35,899 nucleotides of DNA from Natrinema mahii (lineage in GTDB: Archaea > Halobacteriota > Halobacteria > Halobacteriales > Natrialbaceae). The stretch spans positions 1 through 35,899 of the forward strand of contig JHUT02000018.1 in assembly GCA_000690595.2 (NCBI GenBank), written 5' to 3'. This document shows positions 1-7,308 of the stretch, one piece after another (position 1 is the stretch's first letter; each line of letters begins with the position of its first letter). Both the position numbers and the translations under genes were made by a program. Under the pieces are notes generated by a model. That model did no database searches and was not told the origin of the DNA. It worked only from the letters and a program-made list of their open reading frames with translations.

Positions 1-193
1 GTTCTAATGGTTACTATAGTCCAATTACAGTTACCTGACCAACATCAAATACGAGAAGCAGGAATATAGTAGCTAATAAACCACCACCCACCTTTGGAGT
101 AGAAGGGAATTTCCCAAGCGTAGCCATTTATAAATCAATTACCGCTGATAACCATTAATGATGGTACATCAATCAGTGACCACTGAAAAATGC
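1..193. other. AT-rich intergenic flank of the foreign region
   Basis: No credible reading frame is visible. The composition is clearly AT-rich, like the gene that follows and unlike the GC-rich sequence after about 1550, so it is probably part of the same acquired segment. The window edge cuts whatever lies to the left. Confidence 0.6.
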
Positions 194-1441
194 TCAATCT
201 TTAGAATAGAGCCCTCGATCTTTCATCCATTCTATCAATCTATGACCGTTCATCTCACGATTGTTTGGCCCTACGCGGATATAGAATCTGGAACCCACTG
301 AGTAGGGTTGTTCAATTGCTTTGGGAACAACAATACACACAACCCATTCCCCGTCATATTCTTTCCTGAATGTATTACCATTTAAATCAGGCGGAAAGTT
401 CCCACTTACAATATCAGAGACCCATTCTTCCACCTTTTGTGGTTCTGAAACCCCTATCGTCATACCACTATCAGAAACCCCAATAATTATCAGCCCACCA
501 TCCTGATTAGCAAGAGCACAAAACTCCTTTTTCAAATCTCTCTTGTCATTTACATCGTGAACTTCTAACTTTGCCTTCAGCTCCGTAGTTTCTTCCTCCC
601 CATGATGAATCCGGTCAGAAAGCTCGTCAGTTGAAAGAACTTGACTTTCAGAATTCAGCGTGAAATTTGCATGTGGTACTTGTGACTTTGAAAGATAATG
701 TGCCCCAATTAGATATGTCTCAAGCTCTCTCCTTTTTGAAAAGCTTTCTAAATCTATTATTGAATAGCTGATCAAGCAATCATCATCTGCTTTACTCATT
801 ATCTCGCCCATTCGTTGGTCTATGTTTTTAGTAACTGTAATATCTGTGATATTATCGTCGTCTTTCCATGTGAGAACAACTCCGCTTTCTTGGGGATAAC
901 TGTAACTAAGCCCAAAATCCTGTGTTTTTTTGTATGGTCCTTTCCAATCCATTCCCAACCAATTTTCCGAGTCCACCTTTGCTAAATCATCCCAGTTAAG
1001 GGTAAATGGATCTTCTTGGAGAGTTTCACTGTTATACCTGCTAAAATTTGCAGTAGGCGTCTGCCCAGTAGCTACTTTATATAGAGAGATATGTGCCGCA
1101 GCTATAGCCCTGATTTCTTCTTTCCTCATTTCTGGATCAAAGCTAATCCAAGATACTAAAAAATGGCCGCGAATATTAGCGTCGATCTCCCAAAGGCGTG
1201 GCGCAGCAAAATGCGGTTCCTTGTCTGGCTTCTCTGTTTTCTTTAGTTCGTATCCTAGTCGTTTCACTCTCCGCTCGAGGTCGCTATGGCTGTGTCCAAT
1301 ATAATGAATACCACTCAAATGAGAGTGGAATATCCTATAGATACCCGGTCTGGAAGGGATCACATCAAAGTTCGATGAAGGCAATACAGGCCTGGGATCT
1401 GACCAGTCAGAAATATTAGTAGGTCTCGAGTTGGGGTCCAT
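194..1441 (-). CDS. GIY-YIG nuclease-like / degenerate second GIY-YIG / AlbA_2 fusion protein
   Basis: The 415-residue protein has three parts. Residues 31-135 look like a GIY-YIG endonuclease domain: GIY at 33-35, YIG at 47-49, an Arg pair at 57-58, a Glu near 109 and an Asn at 132. Residues 185-262 repeat that layout in decayed form: GVV at 187-189 replaces GIY, ITV at 201-203 replaces YIG, and HANF at 257-260 matches TANF at 130-133. Residues 282-400 resemble the Schlafen AlbA_2 domain, with an ELKAKLE-type start, ALANQDGGLIIIGV at 309-322 and an FYIRVG end. The gene is AT-rich and ends in no operon. Nuclease activity of the first domain is inferred from motif retention. A role in mobile-element maintenance or defence is possible but unproven. 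Confidence 0.72.
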   Translation of the reverse strand: MDPNSRPTNISDWSDPRPVLPSSNFDVIPSRPGIYRIFHSHLSGIHYIGHSHSDLERRVKRLGYELKKTEKPDKEPHFAAPRLWEIDANIRGHFLVSWISFDPEMRKEEIRAIAAAHISLYKVATGQTPTANFSRYNSETLQEDPFTLNWDDLAKVDSENWLGMDWKGPYKKTQDFGLSYSYPQESGVVLTWKDDDNITDITVTKNIDQRMGEIMSKADDDCLISYSIIDLESFSKRRELETYLIGAHYLSKSQVPHANFTLNSESQVLSTDELSDRIHHGEEETTELKAKLEVHDVNDKRDLKKEFCALANQDGGLIIIGVSDSGMTIGVSEPQKVEEWVSDIVSGNFPPDLNGNTFRKEYDGEWVVCIVVPKAIEQPYSVGSRFYIRVGPNNREMNGHRLIEWMKDRGLYSKD

Positions 1442-1548
1442 GGAAGTGAGCGTTTTTACACAACAATTATTGAAGTTCTTTCTGGTAACTCATGCAGGTG
1501 AGGATGTGATTTCTGGTCTGCCGCAGTAGAGCGGTGTATTTTGATGAT

Positions 1549-1662
1549 GTGGCCTTAGCCACACCCCTAACGGGGAACCCGACGGCCCCCGTCGTGGTTC
1601 CCCGTCAGGTGTGGCCGGGGCTCGTCCCCGGCCACCCCGCGGCGCGCGCCGGTCGGAGACCG
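1549..1662. repeat. cluster of four back-to-back hairpins
   Basis: Four inverted repeats follow one another. At 1549-1562 a 5-bp stem encloses ctta. At 1561-1612 a long, nearly perfect hairpin has an ACGGGGAACC/GGTTCCCCGT stem topped by CGACGG-ccc-CCGTCG. At 1611-1635 a perfect 10-bp stem (GTGGCCGGGG) has a 5-base loop. At 1650-1662 CGGTC-gga-GACCG forms a 5-bp stem. They lie downstream of the minus-strand gene at 1736-2242 and upstream of the AT-rich gene at 194-1441, at the composition break. They could terminate transcription or be a replication or recombination structure of the element. Confidence 0.75.
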
Positions 1663-1735
1663 ATCCGGGGCTTTTACACGCTAAAAACGACGAAATAAGG
1701 GTGTTAGAATAGTGTTGCCACTGGCCGACCGCCCG

Positions 1736-2242
1736 CTACAGCCAGCGCCAAGCCGCGCTCTTTCCGCGCTCGCCGAGGTCGACCTGTGCCGACCGGAACC
1801 GAGCCGGGTCCTTCCCGGCTTCCGTCCACAGCCGGTACGCCTCTTTCAATCGCTTCTCGACGTTCTCGACGCCCTGCAGTCGAAACATGACACGGGCCTC
1901 TTGTCGGTCGTCAACGTCAACCCCGTGCTTCGCACACCAGGCCACCAGCGCGCTCGTCGTCTCGTCGATCCCGCGCTCGGCGGCTTCGATCGCCTTCGCT
2001 CCGGCCTCGACGGCCCGACGGGTCGCGTCGCGAGCCTCCTGTACGGCGTCGTGGACCATCTCGGCGACGTGATTCGATCGAAGCGAAACGGACCCGTATT
2101 CGGACTCGACTAACTCAGGGATCCGTTTCAGTGCCCGTCGCACGCTATCGACGTGACGATCGTGTTCCGCGGCGATCTCCCGAGGCGACACCTGTCCCCC
2201 GTCGGTGACCAGCGTCTCGAGGGCGTCCCACTCAACAGGCAA
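1736..2242 (-). CDS. HTH-like C-terminal fragment of a provirus/plasmid-type haloarchaeal protein, probably truncated
   Basis: About 168 residues. The N-terminal part reads as a winged-helix-like unit (EWDALETLVTDGGQVSPREI, then a segment with HVDSVRRALKRI), followed by an Ala/Glu-rich helical stretch and a C-terminal region ending WRWL. The only usable start is a TTG at 2242. The frame stays open upstream (reading ...APSAVSDRL) as far as I followed it, to the edge of the tRNA-Arg gene, with no ATG or GTG start. This suggests the remaining C-terminal end of a larger gene cut off next to the tRNA. From memory it resembles C-terminal parts of haloarchaeal virus and plasmid proteins; I cannot name the family with certainty. 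It could alternatively be an intact small gene with a TTG start. Confidence 0.55.
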   Translation of the reverse strand: MPVEWDALETLVTDGGQVSPREIAAEHDRHVDSVRRALKRIPELVESEYGSVSLRSNHVAEMVHDAVQEARDATRRAVEAGAKAIEAAERGIDETTSALVAWCAKHGVDVDDRQEARVMFRLQGVENVEKRLKEAYRLWTEAGKDPARFRSAQVDLGERGKSAAWRWL

Positions 2243-2327
2243 GAGCCTGTCCGAAACGGCCGAAGGCGCAACTCTCGAGCCGTCTACTGACGAATAAGTA
2301 TTCGTCCCAAAACGCGAGGAAACCGAG

Positions 2328-2402
2328 TGGGCGCTGCAGGATTTGAACCCGCGGCAGCTTGGTCCGAAGCCAAGTACTCTGTCCAGGCTGAGCTAAGCGC
2401 CC
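2328..2402 (-). tRNA. tRNA-Arg (anticodon TCG)
   Basis: The minus strand folds as a complete cloverleaf. It has a 7-bp acceptor stem (GGGCGCT/AGCGCCC) with discriminator A, a D arm starting at GCTC, anticodon stem CTTGG/CCAAG with loop CTTCGGA (anticodon TCG), a 5-base variable loop, and T arm GCGGG-TTCAAAT-CCTGC. No CCA is encoded and no intron is visible. The 3' end points toward the foreign segment at 1-2327, the usual orientation for an integration site. Confidence 0.95.
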
Positions 2403-2425
2403 GCACGAGTTCATTTCCGATGTGA

Positions 2426-2434
2426 CCATATAAG
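2426..2434 (-). promoter_or_regulatory. TATA box of tRNA-Arg
   Basis: The minus strand reads cttatatgg, centred about 28 bases upstream of the mature 5' end at 2402. This matches archaeal TATA spacing for a transcript starting at or just before the tRNA. Confidence 0.6.
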
Positions 2435-2551
2435 TCACTCGATTCGGGCCGGTTTCGATAGACACCACCACGCTCGCCGCTCGAGAGTTTTCAGTCGGTG
2501 ACAATCAGCTGCGGGGGTCTTAGTTTTGTAGCTGCAACGGCTACGTGTGTC

Positions 2552-2734
2552 ATGAGCGAGACCGAAGCCCCCGTCCCAGACGAGGTCGAATCCGGCGCGA
2601 CGCCCCTCGAGTTGCTCTCAGATGATGAGGGGAGCTGGACCGCCGTACCGGCCGACGCGAGCGGTGACGACCGGGTGAGCAAATGGCTCGAGATCGAGGC
2701 CGACGTCCTCTGTGATCTCGAGGAGTGGCGCTGA
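2552..2734 (+). CDS. small acidic haloarchaeal protein (DUF7511-like)
   Basis: Sixty residues starting with ATG at 2552. The longer frame from 2498 has a non-haloarchaeal Thr/Ala/Cys lead-in and was trimmed. The sequence is strongly acidic, with LELLSDDEGSWTAVPADAS in the middle and a WLEIEADVLCDLEEWR end, which I recognise as a conserved small haloarchaeal family of unknown function (I believe DUF7511). A TATA-like cttagtttt lies about 32 bases upstream. No signal peptide or membrane segment is present. It stands alone between the tRNA and the DGGGP synthase gene. Confidence 0.75.
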   Translation: MSETEAPVPDEVESGATPLELLSDDEGSWTAVPADASGDDRVSKWLEIEADVLCDLEEWR

Positions 2735-2864
2735 GACGCCGGCCGACCGAGACGACGCCTTCGCGTCGCCGATCACGCGAGCGCCGCGCATAGTCGTATT
2801 CGGGCGGAGCCGTCACTGGGACCGGACCGTACCGTTTAACCAGCCCGCATGACCACTCGAGCGT

Positions 2865-3719
2865 ATGACTGTCGGTGAGACGGGTCGCGGGTTGCTCGAG
2901 TTGACGCGGCCGGTGAACGTGATCGCGGCAAGCGCCCTGACGTTCATCGGGGCCTTCGTCGCGGGCGGCGTGACCGAGGAGCGGTTCGCGGTCGCTGCGG
3001 CGGTCGCGGCCACGGGGCTGGCGGTCGGGGCGGGAAACGCGATCAACGACTACTTCGATCGGGAGATCGACCGGATCAATCAGCCCGAGCGGGCGATTCC
3101 CCGGGGGGCAGTGAGCCCGCGCGGTGCGCTTGCGTTCAGCGTCCTCCTCTTTGCGGGCGCGGTCGCGCTCGCGGTGACGCTGCCCGCGGCGGCGATCGCC
3201 ATCGCGGGCGTCAACCTCCTCGCGTTGGTCGCGTACACCGAGTTCTTCAAGGGGCTGCCCGGCCTCGGGAACGCGCTCGTCGCCTACCTCGTCGGCAGCA
3301 CGTTCCTCTTCGGCGCCGCGGCGGTCGGCGAGATCGCGCCGGCGGTCGTCCTCTTCGTGTTGGCGGCGATCGCCACGCTGACCCGCGAAATCATCAAAGA
3401 CGTCGAGGACGTCGAGGGCGACCGCGAGGAGGGACTGAACACGCTCCCGATCGCGATCGGGGAGCGGCGGGCGCTGGTCGTCGCCGCCGCCTTGCTGGTC
3501 GTCGCCGTCGTCGCCAGCCCGGTTCCGTTCCTCCGGGGCTACTTCGGCGTCGCGTACCTGCTCGTCGTCGCGCCGGCCGACGCCGTCATGCTGCTTGCCG
3601 CTTACGAGAGCTTCGCGGATCCGACGACCGGCCAATCGCGTCTCAAGTACGGGATGTTTCTGGCGGCTCTGGCCTTCATCGTCGGGCGGGCGGCCCTCGA
3701 GGTCACCCTGTCGGTGTAG
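2865..3719 (+). CDS. digeranylgeranylglyceryl phosphate synthase (UbiA family)
   Basis: A 284-residue integral membrane prenyltransferase. It should transfer the second geranylgeranyl group to geranylgeranylglyceryl phosphate, making the archaeal diether lipid core (EC 2.5.1.42). The first Asp-rich motif is NDYFDREID at residues 61-69 and the second is DVEDVEGD near 179-186; both bind the Mg-diphosphate. A TRPVN motif near residues 14-18 and about eight hydrophobic segments fit UbiA prenyltransferases. The length is normal. The start at 2865 follows a TATA-like tttaacc about 27 bases upstream, suggesting a nearly leaderless mRNA. It is monocistronic. The Asp motifs alone do not exclude a related UbiA enzyme, but RAIPRGAVSP after the first motif favours DGGGPS. 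Confidence 0.9.
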   Translation: MTVGETGRGLLELTRPVNVIAASALTFIGAFVAGGVTEERFAVAAAVAATGLAVGAGNAINDYFDREIDRINQPERAIPRGAVSPRGALAFSVLLFAGAVALAVTLPAAAIAIAGVNLLALVAYTEFFKGLPGLGNALVAYLVGSTFLFGAAAVGEIAPAVVLFVLAAIATLTREIIKDVEDVEGDREEGLNTLPIAIGERRALVVAAALLVVAVVASPVPFLRGYFGVAYLLVVAPADAVMLLAAYESFADPTTGQSRLKYGMFLAALAFIVGRAALEVTLSV

Positions 3720-3999
3720 GATACGACGGCGGTTTCGAGCGAGCGCTCCGTATGCCACGGCAGGGGTCGTGGGACGAACATCGTTCACGCACGGCACGAC
3801 TGCACGGAGCCAGTTCGCCCAGCGATCGGGGGCCGAACCGGTAGCTCCCGTCCGTCGTGCGCTCGAAGACGGTGTGAGACGCCAGCTACGTTATCAAAAG
3901 TACTATAAGCCGCTTCGCGTATCTTCTTACCACACGCCGGCAGTCGGAGTGGGCTGTGGCACCAGCTCGTCGTTACGGCGATGGATGTGAGCATTCCGT

Positions 4000-4632
4000 A
4001 TGTATGACCTCGCAGATGTCCTTCCGGACGTCGAAATCGATCCGGGAACGAACGTACTCGTCGCGGGCCCGCCACTGACGGGGAAACGACGGATCGCCTT
4101 CGATATCCTCGCGAGCGGCGCGACCCGTGGTGACGGTTCGATCGTCGTCACCACCAAAGACAGTGCCGACAAGGTCCTCGAGAGTCTCGACGACCACGTC
4201 GGCGAGGGCGTCGAGCCGGATATCGGCGTCGTCGACTGTGTCACCAAACAGCGGGGGATCGGGACGATCGACGACGATCCGCGGATCAAGTACGCCTCCT
4301 CCCCGGTCGACATGACCGGCATCGGGATCAAGCTCTCGGAGTTCCTCCAGGAGTTCTACGAGGCCCGCGGGCTGACCCAGAATCGCGTTCTCTTGCACTC
4401 GGTGTCGACGCTGTTGATGTACTCCGATCTCCAGACGGTCTTCCGGTTCCTCCACGTCTTCACGGGCCGGATCCAGAGCGCCGACGCCATGGGCGTCTAC
4501 GTCATCGACTCGACGGCCCACGACGACCAGACCATGAACACGCTCAAACAACTGTTCGACGCCGTCGTCGAACTCGAGGAGACGGCCGACGGCGAGGAAC
4601 CCGAGATCCGGACCGCCGGTCTCTCGAGTTGA
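4000..4632 (+). CDS. RecA/KaiC-superfamily ATPase-like protein (haloarchaeal RAD55-type)
   Basis: A 210-residue soluble protein with a Walker A-like GPPLTGKR at residues 23-30 and a hydrophobic strand RVLLHSVSTLLMYSD in the Walker B position. The fold layout matches single-domain KaiC/RAD55-like ATPases that haloarchaea carry in many copies, often linked to sensing or signalling. There is no clear catalytic Glu after the Walker B strand, so hydrolysis is uncertain. The 266 bases upstream hold no convincing gene, only a TATA-like tactataag at 3901-3909, implying a leader of roughly 65 bases. The specific function is unknown. Confidence 0.75.
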   Translation: MYDLADVLPDVEIDPGTNVLVAGPPLTGKRRIAFDILASGATRGDGSIVVTTKDSADKVLESLDDHVGEGVEPDIGVVDCVTKQRGIGTIDDDPRIKYASSPVDMTGIGIKLSEFLQEFYEARGLTQNRVLLHSVSTLLMYSDLQTVFRFLHVFTGRIQSADAMGVYVIDSTAHDDQTMNTLKQLFDAVVELEETADGEEPEIRTAGLSS

Positions 4633-4759
4633 CCGGTGCCTCCGAGCTCCCGCTGCGTTTTCCCGCGTCTCCGATCGACTCGCGAGCGTCGAGTCCGGCC
4701 GTCCCCCTCTCCGAGCGACCCCGAAACGTTTCTGCGGGGAGCGCGTACGCCCGGATACC

Positions 4760-5170
4760 ATGCCAGTCGACACTGCAGCGGAGATCGAGGAGATCCTCGA
4801 GTACGAGACGATCGCCGTCGTCGGCTGCTCGAGTACGCCCGGCAAGGCGGCCCACGACGTGCCGAAGTACCTGCTGGAGCACGGCTACGACGTGATCCCG
4901 GTCAACCCCTACGCCGAGGAGATCTTCGGCCGTGAGGTCGCCGACTCGCTGGCCGACGTCGAGGACGAGATCGACATCGTCTGTATCTTCCGACCCAGCG
5001 AGGAGGTAAGCGAGATCGTCGACGCGGCCCTCGAGCGCGACGACGTCGAGGTCGTCTGGACCCAACAGGGGATCCGCGACGACGAGGCGGCGGCCCGCGC
5101 GGAGACGGCGGGCCGGACCGTCGTGCAGGATCGGTGTCTGAAGGTCCAACACCGTCGGCTCGTCGCTTGA
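4760..5170 (+). CDS. CoA-binding domain protein (YccU type)
   Basis: A 136-residue single-domain Rossmann protein. The first strand and nucleotide loop are IAVVGCSSTPGKAAHDVPKY near residues 18-37, followed by GYDVIPVNP and a late VVQDRCLKV, the pattern of the succinyl-CoA synthetase alpha-like CoA-binding family. Such stand-alone proteins bind CoA or a similar nucleotide, but their role is not established. ATG at 4760 was chosen because the first residues fit the family. It converges on the cysteine synthase gene; bases 5171-5320 hold no gene. Confidence 0.88.
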   Translation: MPVDTAAEIEEILEYETIAVVGCSSTPGKAAHDVPKYLLEHGYDVIPVNPYAEEIFGREVADSLADVEDEIDIVCIFRPSEEVSEIVDAALERDDVEVVWTQQGIRDDEAAARAETAGRTVVQDRCLKVQHRRLVA

Positions 5171-5320
5171 GCCGGCGAGAATCGAGAGACTCCGTACGAG
5201 GCCGGCGAGAACGCGCCGTCTAGGAGTGCCTCGGGCAGCCGGCTCATCTCTCAGCGGGTTCGAGGCCCACCAAAAGCGTGGGCCGATTACCGGTGGTCCG
5301 GTTCCGACGACGGCCTCGAG

Positions 5321-6301
5321 CTACGACGTCCACTCTTCGAACGATCGATAGATGCCCTTCGAGAGATAGCGCTCGCTCGAGTCCGGAAAGACCGTGACGA
5401 CGGTCTCGTGGGGCACGTCGAGGTCGCCGTCGGCGATCCGTTCGGCGACCCGCTTCGAGGCCACGCTCGCGGCGCCCGCACTCGAGGCGACCAGATGGCC
5501 TTCCTCGCGGGCGAGGCGGACGAGTTCGTCGTGGGCGTCGCGGTCCGAGACGGCACTGACTGCGTCGACCAGTTCGGGGTCGAACAGCTCGTTGGTCGCG
5601 GTGTCGTGCGTGCCGATCCCCTCGATCTTGTACTCGTCTTCCTCGCGATCCGCCCCGAGGAGTTCGCCGTAGACCGAGCCCTCGGGTTCGACCGCGACGA
5701 CGTGCGTCTCGGGGTCCTGCTCGAGCGCGTAGCGGGCGATTCCCATGAGCGTCCCCGCCGTTCCACAGCCGACGACGACGGCACCGACCCGCCCCTCGAG
5801 CGCGTCGTAGATCTCGGGGCCGGTCGTCTCGTAGTGCGCTTCGGCGTTCAGCGGGTTCGAGAACTGCTGGGGGACGACGGCGTCGTCCAGTTCCGCGGCC
5901 AGTTGCTGTGCCCGGGCGATGGCACCGTCCATGCCGTCCTCGGTCGGCGTGTTGACGACCTCCGCGCCGAGCGCGGCCATCAACTGCTGTTTCTCCACGC
6001 TGAACCGCTCGGGGACGACGAAGATCGCCTCGAGTCCCAGCTGTTCGGCCGCGATCGCCAGCCCGATCCCGGTGTTGCCGGCCGTCGGCTCGATGATCGT
6101 CCCGCCGGCGGGGACGTCGCCGCGCTCGAGCATTCGCTCGAGCATGTACTTCCCGATGCGGTCCTTGATGCTGGCGCCGGGGTTGAACGACTCGAGTTTG
6201 GCGTAGATCGAGACGTCTCCGGCCCCGTCTCCGAGGCGGACGAGCGGCGTCCGACCGATCGTCTCGAGAACCGAATCCACCGGCTGCTCGTGGGTCGTCA
6301 T
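5321..6301 (-). CDS. PLP-dependent cysteine synthase
   Basis: A 326-residue fold-type II PLP enzyme. The PLP lysine is K46 in NPGASIKDRIG. The phosphate or substrate loop is PTAGNTGIG (72-80), where bacterial CysK has TSGNTG, and GCGTAGTLMG provides the PLP-phosphate loop. It should form cysteine from O-acetylserine (or O-phosphoserine) and sulfide; a cystathionine beta-synthase activity cannot be excluded. There is no C-terminal CBS or ACT domain. A minus-strand TATA element, taataataag at 6334-6343, gives a leader of about 11 bases before ATG at 6301. It is transcribed alone. Confidence 0.88.
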   Translation of the reverse strand: MTTHEQPVDSVLETIGRTPLVRLGDGAGDVSIYAKLESFNPGASIKDRIGKYMLERMLERGDVPAGGTIIEPTAGNTGIGLAIAAEQLGLEAIFVVPERFSVEKQQLMAALGAEVVNTPTEDGMDGAIARAQQLAAELDDAVVPQQFSNPLNAEAHYETTGPEIYDALEGRVGAVVVGCGTAGTLMGIARYALEQDPETHVVAVEPEGSVYGELLGADREEDEYKIEGIGTHDTATNELFDPELVDAVSAVSDRDAHDELVRLAREEGHLVASSAGAASVASKRVAERIADGDLDVPHETVVTVFPDSSERYLSKGIYRSFEEWTS

Positions 6302-6425
6302 TGTGCTGGCAAATGTTGCCTCCGTTGTTAGCTCTTATTATTACGACCGGTGCGGCGGATATCCGAAGAGTGTCGGAGAAACACCATTTCCGGTGAAGAC
6401 ACCGCGTGACAGTCGTCTCCTCGTT

Positions 6426-6770
6426 TCACTCGGCGGTCGCGTCCGTCGATCCGCTCGCCGTCGTCGCCGTCGACTCGGTCGCGTCGCTCGCCGTCGATTC
6501 GTCGGCGGCCTCGTCCTCGCGTTCGGCCTCGTCGATCGCCGCCTCGGCGAGGATCTCCTCGCCGTCGATCCCCTGCTCCTCGGCCATCGCCAGTAACAGG
6601 GCGCGCTGCTCGGTGAGCTGGTGATCCATGCGCGTGACCGTGTCGTGGGTCTCGTCCATCTCCTCCTCGAGTCCCGTGATCCGGTTCTGGAGTTTCTGTA
6701 CCTGCTTGTACATCGCTTCGGCTCGATCCGAGAGGCCCTGAATCTTCTTTGCGGTGCTGCCAAGTCCCAT
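6426..6770 (-). CDS. DUF5798-like coiled-coil protein
   Basis: A 114-residue protein starting MGLGSTAKKIQ at ATG 6770; the longer upstream frame is not conserved-looking. Residues 15-75 form a predicted coiled coil (KQVQKLQNRITGLEEEMDET and following), then AEEQGIDGEEILAEAAIDEA, then an Ala/Thr/Ser/Glu-rich tail that is probably disordered. I recognise this as a haloarchaeal family named DUF5798; its function is unknown. It diverges from the Hsp20 remnant at 6891, and the shared 120-base gap must hold both promoters. Confidence 0.8.
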   Translation of the reverse strand: MGLGSTAKKIQGLSDRAEAMYKQVQKLQNRITGLEEEMDETHDTVTRMDHQLTEQRALLLAMAEEQGIDGEEILAEAAIDEAEREDEAADESTASDATESTATTASGSTDATAE

Positions 6771-6890
6771 ACCCGAACGATGTGTCGGAGAACTAATGGG
6801 CCTTTTCCTCCCACCAGCGCAGCCATCGTTTGGTACTGCACCGCATGATATGGCGAATTTAGTACGAATCAGTGACAATTATCTCTCGAG

Positions 6891-7265
6891 GTGACCAGCG
6901 ATGGTGCGAGCGAGCGTACCCAGCACTGGATGCAAGGCCTCGATCTGCCGTCCCAGTTGTTCGGGGACGTCGGCGGCACCGACGACGAACTGTACGAGGC
7001 GGACGACGAGTTCGTCCTCACGATGGATATGCCGGGCTTCGAGACCGACGAAATCGAGTTGGCGTGGGACGACGGCGTCCTGAACGTCGCCGCCGAACAC
7101 ACCGACGAGAACCGGGGCCGCAAGAAGACCGACCACCGTCGGTTCCGGTCCCCAAACGGGCGCCGACGAGGTGATCGTCGCCGAGTACACCAACGGCGTC
7201 CCCGAGGTCCGGCTCCCGACGGCCGACTCGACCGCGCAGGGCACGGAGATCCCCTCGAGGGGTGA
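6891..7265 (+). pseudogene. Hsp20/alpha-crystallin small heat-shock protein gene broken by frameshifts
   Basis: The first part, from GTG 6891, encodes a normal start of an alpha-crystallin domain: ELYEADDEFVLTMDMPGFET then IELAWDDGVLNVAAEH. After HRRFR (to about 7148) this frame turns into Arg-rich nonsense. The expected continuation DEVIVAEYTNGVPEVRLPTA appears in the +1 frame from about 7165. The expected end LEG-stop appears back in the first frame at 7257-7265. At least two, probably three, small indels next to C-runs are needed to restore a roughly 125-residue protein. The gene was a chaperone; it now looks dead unless the indels are assembly errors. A TATA-like gaatttagt sits about 32 bases upstream. 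Confidence 0.8.
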
Positions 7266-7308
7266 GTCCCCGAACCCGGACCCGTCGCGACTGAACAGTT
7301 CCCCGGAC

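Noticed and set aside
3720-3999. A small gene between DGGGP synthase and the KaiC-like ATPase
   Set aside because: The best frame is a 30-codon Arg-rich ORF from 3751 without promoter or family features. Only a TATA-like element near 3905 was accepted.
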